A DNA stretch of 64,000 nucleotides from Isoetes taiwanensis (GCA_021234155.1 JAJEKV010000020.1:4820563-4884562); one strand, 5' to 3'. Positions 11,984-24,332 are shown, numbered from the stretch's first letter. A program made the numbers and translations. Notes: generated by a model from the letters alone, not told the origin.

Positions 11984-12379
11984 ATGATGAGTCCAAGCAG
12001 GCCGCGCATATCGTTCAGGGTTTCGAGCGCAAGAAGAAGTGATTTCGCATCTTTTAGCGATGTGCCATATTCTTTTCTTACAAATGAGGATCAAGAATAT
12101 GAAATCGCCGGAGTTGGGGATCAAGAAGCTCTGAACAGAGAAAGGGGAGAATATTTTCAGAGCAGACAGAGGTACCTTCGCTCATATCCTTTGTATCATC
12201 CGAATCCAAGATCCTCCATAGCCGATAAGTTAAAAAATTCCTACAAGCGATTCAGAGTTGCCGCTAAGGTTATCGTTGCTCCGGTTGCTAGAAAGATTAA
12301 GAAGCTGACAAGAAGAAAAGACACTGCAGCATGCTGTTTTCCGATTGTTTGCCCTTCTAGACCGTCGAAATGTTGCTAA
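11984..12379 (+). CDS. Small basic single-exon protein, unknown function
   Basis: The ORF encodes 131 aa starting MMSPSRPR. The N-terminal ~35 residues are Ser/Arg-rich. The middle has an acidic stretch followed by the motif SRQRYLRSYPLYHP at about residues 58-71. The C-terminal third is strongly basic (KKLTRRK) and ends in a Cys/Pro-rich tail with two Cys pairs (CCFPIVCPSRPSKCC). Small plant proteins with a YLRSY-type motif exist, but I cannot name the family. No transmembrane segment or signal peptide is apparent. It lies 593 bp beyond the tRNA gene, and an intron-containing 5' leader upstream is possible. The first of the two adjacent ATGs is used; the second is equally plausible. Codon use looks normal and the frame is intact, so it is probably a host gene. 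Confidence 0.6.
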   Translation: MMSPSRPRISFRVSSARRSDFASFSDVPYSFLTNEDQEYEIAGVGDQEALNRERGEYFQSRQRYLRSYPLYHPNPRSSIADKLKNSYKRFRVAAKVIVAPVARKIKKLTRRKDTAACCFPIVCPSRPSKCC

Positions 12380-12479
12380 TCTGCTCAAGAACTGGAGGTA
12401 TTTTTCTTCAGAACAGGTTCTGCAATAGATTAAATCCCTGGTTTATGTTGTAGATCGATCAAGCAGTTTTTTTTTCTGT

Positions 12480-13213
12480 TTTCTAGCTACCAAGCAGTTT
12501 CAATGTCTGATTTGAATAATCTTTTAGATTGCCTTTAAACGATGTGTTTCTGCTTTGAACTTGATTAAGGAATGTTTTTGTCCGCATATGGCCAAATGCT
12601 AGATAGATACGGCAAAATATAATAATATGCAGATGTTGATTGTTGTGAGATACAAATAGATTCATTTCAAATGCTAAAACCAGACAGATCTAACATATCA
12701 AAATGCAGATTATCCGGACATGCTAAAAACAGATATATCTAGCATAAGTAGCATGTAATAAATAGGCTAAGATATAGAAGTTTTGAAGTTTTGAAATAAT
12801 ATCTTGGAAATTCTTCTATTATTGTTTACGAATTGTAATGACAAAAAGATTGGGACCATCAGATTGTCATGTTTTTCAACAGGTGGTGGTGTTGATGCGG
12901 AAATTTGTCTTTATCTTGCCTTTTTGAAAAGAACATAATTCATAAAGAAGCTAACCATCATGGGTGATCACTATCATAATATTTAGGAATTGGAAGTTCT
13001 ATGTTAAAGACTGAATGTAACCCAATTAAGTTGCAATATAATTGGAATTCAAAATATCCAACATGCAGTAGATAAGATTTCAAAGAAAGATTGCCTATGT
13101 TTCTCTTATCTTATCTTATCATTATTATTACTTAGTGTTTTGCCCCGAATAGTTGCAATTGCAAGTGTTGAAATCTCATAGGGCAGAATTTTGAACCATT
13201 GGAACAACAAAAA
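12480..13213. other. AT-rich intergenic DNA
   Basis: Nothing recognisable between the small ORF and the inverted-repeat transposon. Confidence 0.4.
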
Positions 13214-13679
13214 GAAAACTACAAAATACCCTTATGTTTTGACAAATCTCATGACATACTCCTGAGTTTAAATAAATTATTAAGATGCCCTTAGTCAACG
13301 TATATTCCTCTGTGTAATTTTAAGTTTCACTGTATAATTTTAAGTTTCACCTAATGCCCTTTAGTTTTTCGTATTTCATGGAATACCCTTCTGTGATAGA
13401 TATTCATAGCGCCCTTTTAGCAAAGACACCTATTTCTATTCCCTGTACCTTAAAGGAAGACAAGACATCAAATTAATTTTTGGTCCATTGATTTGCTCTC
13501 AGCCCATTGGTTTCCTCTAGCGATTTGCAATGATCCTCCTGTCGAAAGCATTAATTTGATCCAACTTACAATTCTCTATATTATAAAATTTTAGTGTAAG
13601 TGTTAGACCCAGCCCTAAATCTAAAGGCTGAGATTTAGGGCTGAGATTTATTGGTTGAGATTTGGACAGCTAGGATTAG

Positions 13680-14120
13680 ATGAGCAGAGGGTCCAAAAAT
13701 AAACAAAGAAAAATCTTTTTTGGTGGCCCTGGAACAAATGACATCATGCTATGCCAGCATGAGGCTGTCGAACCATTCCGACATTGGCCAAGGTTTTGGA
13801 TGGTCCAGACAGATCCCAGTTTTTTTTTTGAAGATCCTACAACAAAATATGGACGGTCTCGCCGTAATAACCTAACATATCTAAAACAACAAAAATCCGC
13901 TTCTATGCTCTACCCATTTGACTCCATGATATGATCCGATGCTGCAGCTCGAGAGGCCATAGGTAAGATACATCGGAATATACATGGGATCGATTTAGAA
14001 TTGTATTATTTTGACATTGAAAGGAGCAGAGGGAAAAAGCTTAAAGCTAAGGGAAACAAAAGGATTTGGCAACCGGATACATATAGATATACAGATTGGG
14101 AAATGATTATGTTTTGTTAG
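13680..14120 (+). pseudogene. ORF with one internal stop inside the TIR element
   Basis: One frame stays open from ATG 13680 to a TAG at about 14120, interrupted only by a TGA at 13932. Together it gives about 145 codons of ordinary-looking protein, including EPFRHWPRFWMVQTDP and, after the stop, AREAIGKIHRNIHGIDLELY. The family is not recognised. It may be a captured host fragment or the remains of an element-encoded protein. Confidence 0.35.
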
Positions 14121-14951
14121 ACATCTATTATTTACTTTCAGGCTCTGGTCAATATTATGCATCTTCAAGCTTGCACAATGGTTTTAGCAGGTTTCAAGCT
14201 TGCAGAATGATTTTTTTGCAGGTTCTAAAAAAAAGGTTATCATAGAAGCGTCTCCACAGAAGCATCTCCTTCACAACAGATCGAACTTCCCCTTAAAGCG
14301 CTAAGATTGCCTCAAGTGGACAAGAGCATGCATCCTAGCTATTTAGTCTATTTGGAATGATTTAGATCCCATTATAGGTTGTATTGTTTCTAACTGCCTT
14401 TTGTGTTTGTAGACTGACATAATATTGAAGTATAAGATGGCCAGAAGACTTAAGCTCTTTGCTATTTTATGATATTGGAAAGAAGAGGTAACAATGATGG
14501 CTCCATTTACTTCATCATTTGAAAACTGAGAGGGAATCATATCATTCCTCTTACGGCAGAAAAACAAATATAGGCTTCCTTCTTCATAAAGGCAAGCAAC
14601 ATCTGTCAATCTTTGGCCCATAGTTGTCTCTTAGCTTATATGGCAGATACAAATCCTGTGATGTTTATTACTAGCAGGAATTTTCCAAACACTGACAATT
14701 TGGAGAGTTGGCTGGAAGGAATTTGTTCTTCCATATAAACCTGGTATGTAGTCATGGTATGCAGTCGCTTCATGGTATGATACGCTTTCTTCTGTTTGCA
14801 ACAAGTTCTTTTAGAAATGTTGCACCTTTTTATGCTGTTACCATCCTTTGTGTATGAGTTGGTCCATTCATAGCTTTGGTAGTCATACTTGCTTAGCTTA
14901 GATATGCCCTACGTTGTGAGTGGCTGAGTGTTATGTCTTTTGGTTTTAGGA

Positions 14952-15056
14952 TCAACAATATGAGTACAAAGACTGTGTTTTGTTCGGGAAGCTTCCTCAG
15001 AATCAATACATGATGTTGTATTGTGGAATGCGCATTGGAACTTCACCTTACATGGT
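14952..15056 (+). other. Exon-like captured fragment
   Basis: A 105-bp segment is bounded by a good acceptor (ttggttttag) and donor (gtaagc). It is open in a single frame, encoding 35 residues with YEYKDCVLFGKLPQNQYMML. A second exon-like piece at about 14,677-14,743 (acceptor ctagcag, donor gtatgt) reads TLTIWRVGWKEFVLPYKP, but the two do not join in phase. The parent gene is not recognised. Location inside the long-TIR element suggests transduplicated host exons. Confidence 0.35.
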
Positions 15057-16399
15057 AAGCTGATCCATGTATATGTATATGAAAGTACCATAATGCTTGG
15101 AGCCATTAGTCTTGTAACTACTAAGGATTCAAACAAAGAAAGGTTCTCACCCTATGCCAGGTTCTCACCCTATGCCACCGTTACTAGTAAATTATTGTAG
15201 TCAAATAAAATCAAGAAAGAGGATTTGTAGGAGCGAAGAAGTAGTAAAGGATGCAAGCGCAGAGATTATAATTCGCTCACATGCATGGCCTAATGGTATT
15301 TGGTGAATTTTGAAGCATTAGAAATTTGAAGGAAATCTCACGTTCTAGTTCTCAAGGGCATTTGGGAAATTCAAAGAAAACGAGGCAGAGGTTTGACTGG
15401 CGTCTGAAGGGGCGGCCGGCTATGGCAGCCGGTGCCCTGCTGTTCTTGTAGAAGCGACGATGCTGGAGATGTTGGATGCACCCAGGGCAGGGTAAGACAT
15501 GTTTTGAGCTGGCAAAAAAGGGTGGTGTGTGGAGCACTTCTCGGTGGTCGAGTTCCCCTGTTTTCTGCAGTGGAGTAGGCGTTTCCTGTGGTGCAGATCC
15601 TGCCGCTTTATCTCTAGAGCTTAATCATGTATGGGCACGGTAAGATCTGCAATATGTTATTCAGTTCCAATCAGTGCTGAGTCATTTCCTATCTAGTAGT
15701 TGGATTTATCTTCTAAGACGGCAGCACCACTGTGGCTGGGCCTTGCACTCACTGCAGGGCCATAATAGAGGTTCCTGCATATTGGACAGCAGTCACCAGC
15801 ATTTTAGATTGAAAATAGGGGCTTCTGTGTTGATGTTGCAGCCTTGCGAGCTTATTAGACTCAGTGATTCCATAAATATTTATGCAGTGCTATGACTATA
15901 GTCTCCTGTTGTCTATTCATCTGAGGCTTAGGAGTTAGTTTTACCCGAAGCTCTTAGACTGGTATATGCTATTCTTATTTTGACACAACAAATACATAGA
16001 TTTATTAAGCCGGCACTTATGGATTGTTTTGTAGACCTCAGTGCTGATGTCTTTGTTAGAGGGCATCTCCGTCTTGATGGAACTAGGGAAGTAATAAGCT
16101 GCTTTGTTTCAAAATGTTAGACTTCAGGTTATCTACATTTTATGTTATGCTGTGTAAGGGATACTTTTGAAACATGAGTTCTCAGTGGCCGCGATCTCCT
16201 GTCCCAATCAGGAGAAACTGGAGTAGAGGTGTTTACATTGATGGTGTGTAAGTATTGCTACATGCATGAGCAGGAGACGGGAGGCTCCTGATTATTGTGC
16301 ACTTGATCCCGTGAGGTGACAAGACTAAATGGGATTAGATGATGTTCTTTGTCTCTTTATTCCTATAGCCTTAGGTCCTTATAGAATAGGGAGCTCCAA

Positions 16400-16854
16400 C
16401 CTCGCGCGGTTGGGAACAAGTTCTTGAAATGTTTAAATCCATGCTACTTTCGGAGGAGGAGCTTCAAGGGAATTTTGATATTAAGTTCAGGAGCAGATCA
16501 TTGGCATGCTTAGAAGACTATTTCAATGAAGCATTTCACTAAAGTTCAATACTTTTTTTTGGAGGCAGAGGCATGTTAGCTTTTACAGAAACATTTTGCA
16601 GGAAAGGGCAGAACCTTTTTCCATAGTACTTACTAGTTGGGAAGAGGTAGTGGCTATGGCCCCCATAGTACTAGCTATTTTGGAAGAGGTTGAATCGGTT
16701 CCAATCAATTACTACATTTATAATGTAACTGCTCTCATGTTGGCTGCTGAATACATTGTGATAGGGGTCTTACAAAGCTTTGTAAAATTTTTTCCAATCA
16801 ATAAAACTTATCTTCTTACCTTCAAAAAAAAAAAAAAAGGGAGAAAAAAAGTTC
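16400..16854 (+). other. Poly-A-tailed segment inside the TIR element
   Basis: Sequence up to 'aataaaacttatcttcttacc' is followed by A14 at 16825-16838, the look of a retroposed 3' end. A 100-codon open frame from 16596 has no recognised domain. Confidence 0.3.
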
Positions 16855-17029
16855 AAAAAAAACTTAAGGGCATCTGGGAAATTAATGTAAATCTTAAGGG
16901 CATTTGAATAATTTTAAAAGATACACAATACTTTGTATTTTGACCAAGGGCATCTCAAGAAATTATCATAACTCAAGGATATGTGGTAAAATTTTCAAAA
17001 CATAAGGGTATTTTGTAGTTTTTCCTAAC

Positions 17030-17607
17030 AATAAATTAACATATGCTTTGTAGTTTTTTTCGCATGCTAATGGATCAAACTTAGAACTATGGTTGAATCT
17101 CCCCAGCATTGAAAAGGAGTTGGGAAGAGCACTGTAATGTATGGTTTGCTCGCTAGTCTGTGCAACAGGAACACTGCATGGTACTTGCAAGTTCTGATCT
17201 CGAGCTTTTGGAACACTATCTAGACGGTCATTGTTTTTTCCAAAAGATATGGGATGCATTTATCTTGCCTGAAGTCAAAGCTGGTCATTATCATGCACAC
17301 ATGAATCCCACTTTAGCACCAGGATTCTTATTTGCTTGTTTCTTTGTTCAGGAAAAAGTTTATAGGTATTGCATCAATTCGCAAAGGGTCCCACAAGCTA
17401 CGGATTGAGATAGGTAGATGGGAGCGGCCGCAATTGTCGCAAGAAGAAAGATTATGTGCATGTTGCGGTTATAGGTTATTGAAGATGAAAACCATGCACT
17501 TCTAAACGTCTTATGTTTGAGATGGTCATCTGTACTTGACTTGACATTATACATGTTGGAGGTTCTGATGCGCATCTACTTCTTATTCCTGATTGTCTAG
17601 TATCATA
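17030..17607. other. Noncoding stretch between two elements
   Basis: Short overlapping open frames on both strands, none with recognisable protein features. Confidence 0.35.
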
Positions 17608-17755
17608 ATTGCTGCCGAGGTATTTTCCTTGAAAACCTTTCGAGGTACGGGTTTTAAATCCTCGTAGTAATGGTTGTACTAGCCCATTATATGGGTCCCA
17701 TGACCTCTTGGTCTTTAAGGGCATTAAAATATCTATTCTATTCTATCCTTGTTCT
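17608..17755 (+). mobile_element. 3' end of family-B LINE with conserved hairpin
   Basis: The hairpin at 17608-17671 (CCT-TTCG-AGG tip, A-rich bulge, outer stem ATT..AAT) is followed after 30 nt by 'gggtcccatgacctcttggtc' -type sequence and the microsatellite tail tctattctattctat. The same order occurs in the RT-bearing copy at 36.3-38.7 kb. Severely 5'-truncated. Confidence 0.7.
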
Positions 17756-18405
17756 TGCCTACTGCTAAGAGAGTGACACACAAAATATAAAAGTGTGAGC
17801 ATTATGTGTGGTGAAAGCAAATTATAGTTTGTAATTTTAAAGAAGAATTTTTTGTCTTCCAAAAATATGATAAGTCACTGTTGTCATCCTTCCTTATCTT
17901 TGTTCAGTTTTTCTATATTGAAGACATACAGTCACGTCATACTTTATCCAGGATTTCAATACATGCATAAATTTTGCGAGGAAAACTGCTTTGCTTATAT
18001 GTTCATACCACAAAAGGATAACGTAGGATGTTATGCTCTCAGAATTATTCTCAATTGCTTCTGTCAGAACTAAAGACACCTAAGTTTTGGAAGAGATTTC
18101 GTGGTTTAATACTATCCGTACCGTTCTAAGTTGTAATACAGAGGTACTTTGCTACCACACCCAATTCCATTCCACGAGTGTGGGATGAACTTTTATAAAA
18201 TACTTCAACTGATTTACATGCTCTTGAATTTCACGTGTTGCATACATCCAATAAATGTAATCCAGAGGAAACCTCTTCAAGGGCTACAAATATGTATTGC
18301 TAGAGGCTAAGATACAACATGCAAATAATTATCCTGATCATTCCATATGCAATGGAAAAGATGCACCTCTTGGTTCTTTGATACAACACTTACAACGACC
18401 AAGTT
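17756..18405. other. AT-rich noncoding DNA
   Basis: No supportable feature. Confidence 0.35.
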
Positions 18406-18496
18406 CATCAAACTCTCCATCAATAACAAAGCAGCGGCGGCCATTACAGACATCAAACTCTCCATCAATAACAAAGCAGCGGTAGCCATTACAGAC
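18406..18496. repeat. Two-copy tandem duplication, unit 44 bp
   Basis: The block beginning 'catcaaactctccatcaata' is at 18406 and again at 18450, with a single difference near the end. Confidence 0.9.
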
Positions 18497-18784
18497 AAGG
18501 ATATTACCATAGCCAAACTAGTATGGAAAAACATCAGGATCAAACTTATCTTCTACAATATTGGACAAGTCAAATGATTCCACTTGCTCGGGCAATTTAA
18601 AGTCAATATTACGTAACCGAATCCCTCCAAGGGTCTTCCCTTGCCTCAAGATTGCAGCCACCAAAACCGTCAACTATATCGACCATATTCACGGAACTAC
18701 CAGGACCGCTGTCATTTTCATTTGGAAGAGTTATTGAAATACCCTTGTTGTTTTGCTAAAATTATCGAAATGCCCCTCAAGTAG

Positions 18785-18813
18785 GGGCAAAAAAAAAAAA
18801 AAAAAAAAAAAAA
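18785..18813. repeat. Poly-A tract
   Basis: About 24 consecutive A (18790-18813) after 'aggggc'. It lies upstream of the L1-type LINE and may mark an older retroposed 3' end, but no source element was identified. Confidence 0.6.
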
Positions 18814-18961
18814 TGCTAAAAACATTTTTATAATAATTGAATGCAAAGTACCCTTCAAATAAATTGTAGATAATAATGAGAGCTTTCCAACGAGTAGAAT
18901 ATCACCTAATTTTAAGATCGCAGCATTAAGTTTTGACATTCTTGCTCTCTAATTTTTAAGA

Positions 18962-20190
18962 ATTTAAGGCAAGGAACTAAGTACGCTGAAGCAAGGAACT
19001 ATATATAAGGCAAATACCCAGTTCTACTTCCAGAAATGGGATCCTAAATTTGACCTCCCAGATCTGAATAAACTATTCCACCCAGCCTTGTGTTCTGTAC
19101 AAGGGCTTAACCCGATGTACTGGCATGAAGAAATATTCAAAGAACGTTTCACAAAGGTTGGTGACTACATTGGATGGGAAGCAGTCCCCGAAAGAGCCGC
19201 AAGGATTTGGACTCAACTGAATATCCTGAAACCTATCCCAAATTCTATGGAATACAAGGAATTTTGGTGAAACCAAAACTCTCAAGTTGAATTGGCAGGG
19301 TATCCCAATTCCTTGTAATAAATGTAGTCTTCAATTGCATGGAGGAGGTGTATGCCAAGGTAAATGGATGAAGGACCATAAGATGACATTAGACAAAGGC
19401 TTGTCCACCTGCTGTTCCAAAATTCTCAAGAGTAAATTCGAGGGAGCAGTGGACTGTAGTTAACAAGAATAAAAGGTATAAAAATGGAAGTGCCTATAAA
19501 AAGCCAAGAGCAAAGGGTACTTTCCTTTCTCTTATGGCCAATGATGAAAACCTCAATAATGCTAAGCTGCTCCTAGATACTTTCTCCCTGGCATCTGGAG
19601 TGATTTTTTACCAAGTCTCCCATGGAATTCGACTGCAATATGGAAGAGAGCATGGATAAAGGTACTGAGGAGATTAAGTTTTCTTCAGAGGAAGACATGA
19701 GGAGCACTGACCCTATAAGTCCTATGGGCCAAGGGGTGGTCAATATATGCCAACAAGAGAAGGTGCAACCTAATGGCCTAGTAATTGACACTTGTGTCAA
19801 TAGGCTAATAAGTCCATTGAGTAATACTTTGGCAGCTGATGACGGAGAGGATAAGGACGAGACTTTTTTCACCCCAACAAGAAAGGGGGACCAAAGTATA
19901 ACATCTCCAGGTGGCCTGGGAATTGAAGCAAATAGACCAATAAGTCCACCTGGTCAACCTTTCCCAGATGGCCTGGAAATTGTTTCAGAATTGAACAATA
20001 GGCACTAAGCCCATCTAGGCATATCTTGGCTGAGCTAAAAGGAAATGAAAATCAACAAAGCAATGTCAAGGAAGGTGATAGTGACAAGTTCTATACTCCT
20101 CATACTAGGAAAAAAGGATCTAAAGTTGTGCACTTCTCGGAAAACAGTCCAGCCTTGAACTTGATGAGCCAAGGCAAAAAGAAATTATTT
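18962..20190 (+). pseudogene. LINE ORF1: DUF4283 and CCHC zinc knuckle
   Basis: Frames joined by eye give a DUF4283-type nucleic-acid-binding protein of plant L1 elements. It contains FYFQKWDPKFDLPDL, then GLNPMYWHEEIF and a stop at about 19,269. After a frame change comes a perfect C-x2-C-x4-H-x4-C zinc knuckle at 19314-19355. Downstream is an acidic, Ser/Pro-rich tail (19622-20008), with the words ISP-G repeated. ORF1 proteins bind the element RNA in a ribonucleoprotein particle. The N-terminal part is missing. Confidence 0.75.
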
Positions 20191-20195
20191 GCCCA

Positions 20196-23100
20196 ATGAG
20201 GATCAGAACATGGAATTTGAGAGGAATTAAAGGTCCTCTCAAGAGGAAAAGGGCTTTAATTGCATTAAAGGAGATGAAGGCAGATATTATTCTGTTACAA
20301 GAACATAGATTACCTGAATTTGAAACATCAAATTTAGGGAATTGGATCATACCAAATGGAGATTCTGTTTGGGCACCAGCAGATGGAACAAAAGGAGGTA
20401 TTTGTAAGGTCTGGAAGGGTTTTAATTATGTGAAAAAATATAGGCATAGCAGTGGCAGGTGGACTGTAGCTGTGTTAAAAAAAGGGAATAATGTCATTGG
20501 AATAATTAATGTATATGCCTCAACAGATCCAGCTGAAAGAGAGGAACAATGGAAACAAATTCATGTTTGGATCCAAGCTCATCAAACTAAAAACTGGCTT
20601 ATGGCTGGTGACTTTAATAACACACCAATTTGGGAACAAAAACTTGGTAAACAGATGAATATGTCCAAGGGTGAAAGACTGGCTTGGGATAGGCTGATGT
20701 CAAATTTCATCTATATTCCTCCATCCTCCTCGTATCAATACTCTTGGAGCAATAAGAGGAAAGGTGACCAGAGAACATTCTGCCTGCTAGACAAATTTTA
20801 CTTATGCAATAATGATCTTGAGGACTGGGACAATCTAACTACTTCTTGTGATGTTGGTAATTCCATCTCGGATCATTTTCCTCAGTTCCTAGGGAACGTG
20901 GCAACTCCACAGAAATGGGGCACAAATACCCCATTCAAGTTTAACACATGGATGCTAAAGAACAAAAAGTTATGTGATGACTTCATAGTGTTTTATAATC
21001 AGCTCCCCAAGGTCCCCATCACAGAATCCATGAATTCTTTTGTGCATAAACTCAAGAAGATTAAATCATGGGTCAAAGAATGGGGTAAGGAGTGGAATCT
21101 GAGGAAGAAAAAGGAAAGGCAGGATGTTTATGAAGCCATGAGGGAGATTAGGAAATTATTATTCCAAGACAAAGACAGTAAAATTTGGCACAAAGTGAAG
21201 CAGAGTTGGAGATTAAAGTTAAGAAAATTGAAGAAGCGAGAAGCTAAAAAGTCCGGGCGTTTAGAAGTAGGTGCAAATATATAAATGAGATGGATGGTGC
21301 AGGCTTAGCTTTTCTTCTTGAGCGCAAAGAGCCGAATTTTAAACAATGGAATTGTGCGAGGTTAATAGATGATGAGCAAGGGAAATCAGGACAAGGTCTC
21401 TCAATCGAGATACAAGAATTCTTTTCACAAAGAGTACCAAACCCTATTCAACAATTATGAGGTGGATGGAAAGATAATAGATGAATTCTTCAAGTAAAAG
21501 AAATTCCTAAGGGGACAAAAAAATAGAGGACAAGGAAATTATTTGAAAAACACACGAGGAAAGGAAATAAAAAGAGACACTAAAGATTTTTTCAATGGCA
21601 CATGGTAAGAGGGTAACAACATTGAGAGGGGATGGATGCCTGGATTTTATATTGAGTTTTGGAAGATTATGAAAGAAGATTTTATCACCTTCATCCAGGG
21701 AGCATGGCAAGCCAGATACTTACATTCAACAATTAATGCTGGCCACATTACCCTCATACCTAAGGTAGGGGGCCCAATGAACATAGGGGATTGGAGACCA
21801 ATTTCCTTGACCAACACCACTTATAAAGTGTTGGCTAAAATCTTAGCAAATAGACTGAAGTCGAGCTTAATCAAAGTTATTAATCCATGTCAGTCTGCGT
21901 TTCTTCCCCTAAGGAACATCCTAGATAACTACATTGGTGTTGTTGAGGGCTTACATTGGAACAAACTATCCAAACAAGAATGTATGCTCCTTAAGTTGGA
22001 TCAGAAGAGCATATGACACAATAAGTTCGCAATTCTTGGAGAAAGCTATGGCTCATCGGGACTATCTGATATGGTATACCAGAAAGTTTATGGATTTAAC
22101 ACAACAGCATCCTCAGCTTTGATGATAAATGGATCCCCTACTGATCAGTTCCCTTGCAGAAGAGGGGTAAGGCAAGGCTGCCCCCTAGCCCCTTATCTCT
22201 TCTTGATTGTGGCAGAAGTATTGACAAAATTGGTGTTACACATGCATGCTAAAGGGGACATTCAGTGTTTGCAGCTACCAGGAGGGGAAGGTATCTTTTC
22301 TATCATGCAATATGCTGATGACACATTTGTTTTTTTGAAGAAGGAAGGAAATAGTCTTCTAAACTTTTTAACTGCAATGGAAAAGTTTGGCAAAATATCT
22401 GGAGTTTGTTTAAATAACAACAAGTGTGCCATCATTTTGGTCTTTGCAAGGAATTAAAATTCTAAACGAAGATGCTTGGAACAGTAATTTTGGGCATCCC
22501 TCTGGCATTAAACTCCTCACTCAAAGGATTGTGGGATCCAATTGTGACTCGGATCAAAAGGAAGCTTGGATCATATTCCTCCTCCCTATCCCTGGCTGGC
22601 AGAATTCAGATAGCAAATGCAGTCATAGGCAGTACTCATGTTTATTTCTCTTCTGCAATTATAGGTGACAAAGCCTCATATAGCAAGATTGAAGCAGCCA
22701 TCAGAAAATTTATTTGGCAAGGGGTACATAAAGTGGCATGGGATGATCTGACTAAATCTAGGAAAGAAGGAGGGTTAGGTTGCAAGGATTTATTTGTACA
22801 AGCACAAGCTTTAGCAGCTAAGATGATTTGGAGAGCCATATAGAATAATTCCCCATCTCCAGCCCAAAAATTGGTTAGATATTGGGTGCAAGAGTCATAT
22901 CCTGTAGGCAGTCATAGCTTAAAACACCAACTACCAGACTCTGCATATTTCCAATTTACACCTTGTCCTAATACATCCATCATTTTGAAAAGAATGTTTC
23001 AGGCCTGGAACTTGGCTTCCATGTGTTACAAACCTCCAATTCTTGATGCAAAATCCAAAGATGTAAACTTCTTTTGGCATCCACGTGTGGTAAATAGTGA

Positions 23101-23983
23101 AAATGATTGTCTGGCTTTAATGCATCCTCAGAAATATATGCAATGGCATCAGGCTGGGATCAGACAGATTGGTGATCTTTGGGATGGAATAAATGGATGA
23201 AAATCATGGGATGCAATAGCTGAGCTTACCAAAGGATCAAATCTGGACAGAAAGATCTATAATGTAGTAATGGGGAAAATCAAACATTTTGATGAATTGG
23301 CAAGCAGTTCTAATCAATGGCACTTAAAGGGCAAGAAGACATATTCAGTAAGAGAAATTTACAGGGCATTAATCAATCATAAACCTTCCAGAGCAACCCT
23401 GTTATGGAACTGTGGAGAGGAAACTTTGGCAGCAGTTTGCAAAAAAGGATGGAAAAGCTACACTGCAAACAAGATAAAGACCTTCAGTTGGCTCATCCTG
23501 CATCAAGGATTAATGACTAACTCGAGAAGACATAAGATTGATCCATCCATCTCACAGACATGCCCCATGGGATGTGGAGAGGTAGAAACCTCAAATCATG
23601 TGTTTTAGTGGCAGGTTGGTACATATTTTTGAAGCTGGACTGCTCAGGTTAATAAAGCAACAATTGGTGAAGATGGCCTGATAGATTTCTTGAATATAGA
23701 TAACAGAATATTGTGCACAACAAGATCTTTGGGTTGCTGGGCAGTGTGGAAACACAGGAATAGGGTTGCAATTGAAAATAAGAATCCCAACCTCATATGG
23801 CTTAAACAAACCTTCCTAGCTGAATTGGTAGACTCGGCTGTGGCTCATAGGTCCCTGAAAGGGAAGAATTATGATAAAGGATGGACTGCCTTTGGTAGAT
23901 TTCAGGGAATGTATGATTTTTTTATTCTTAATCTAACTGCCAATGATGATATTTTACACAGATGCAATGAGGAGACTCAATAG
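20196..23983 (+). pseudogene. LINE ORF2: endonuclease and reverse transcriptase
   Basis: From ATG 20196 an apurinic-type endonuclease is intact for 362 codons, with catalytic landmarks TWNLRG, LLQEHR, AGDFNNT and SISDHFP. After a damaged segment (21285-21635) the RT follows: LIPKVGGPMNIGDWRPISL (21.74 kb), QSAFLPLRNILDN, RRGVRQGCPLAPYL and the catalytic YADD at 22311-22322. Further frames carry the thumb region (22472-22843), a connection domain and a zinc motif CPMGCGEVETSNHVF (23.56-23.61 kb), ending at 23983. At least six frame interruptions make it non-functional. The endonuclease nicks target DNA and the RT copies element RNA there. Confidence 0.92.
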
Positions 23984-24332
23984 GTATGGTGTTGCTGAAA
24001 GAGGAATGGGAGTAGCAGAGGATTTGGACAGTGAGGATTCAAACCTCCCTAGGATCGAGGAAGAAGATATCTTTATTCAGCTGAAGCAGGAAATGATCCA
24101 TGCATCTGCAATAAAGAAGATACTTAAGAGACCTGAAGCTTGGAGCCACAATAATCTCCGACCTTTCTTCATGAATTTATATCACAAGTGGCAGCAGAAG
24201 AGGGAGGCTCATGTCCTTCTACTTCTGGATTTTACAAACTACCCGGTGGCCAAGCTTGATCTGTTGCTGAACATTTTTGGCAGGCACAGAGTTATGGATT
24301 TAACCATGCAGGACCTGATATATGCACAGTAG
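23967..24332 (+). CDS. Third LINE ORF (ORF3), unknown function
   Basis: An intact open frame of about 121 codons (from ATG 23967; the open frame itself reaches back to 23943) overlaps the end of ORF2 in the +1 frame. The peptide starts acidic (AEDLDSEDSNLPRIEEED) and continues as a helical Leu/His-rich domain with KILKRPEAWSHNNLRPFFMN and a C-terminal FGRHRVMDLTMQDLIYAQ. No RNase H or other family is recognised. It is the only undamaged frame in the element. A comparable ORF sits at the same place in the 40.4-43.2 kb LINE. Confidence 0.5.
   Translation: MRRLNRYGVAERGMGVAEDLDSEDSNLPRIEEEDIFIQLKQEMIHASAIKKILKRPEAWSHNNLRPFFMNLYHKWQQKREAHVLLLLDFTNYPVAKLDLLLNIFGRHRVMDLTMQDLIYAQ

Larger units (their letters stand above)
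13214..17024. mobile_element. 3.8-kb Mutator-like element with long TIRs
   Basis: The left end (13214 to ~13375) and the reverse complement of the right end (17024 back to ~16855) align. Both start g-aaaactacaaaataccc, then share 'ttatgttttga', 'gatgccctt' and repeated 'atgccctta' words, giving TIRs of about 160 bp with substitutions. Flanks carry an imperfect 9-bp direct repeat (caacaaaaa at 13205-13213, taacaataa at 17026-17034). Long TIRs with 9-bp duplications are a hallmark of Mutator-like elements. No MURA transposase was recognised; the interior holds exon-like fragments, which suits a non-autonomous, gene-capturing type. Confidence 0.6.
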
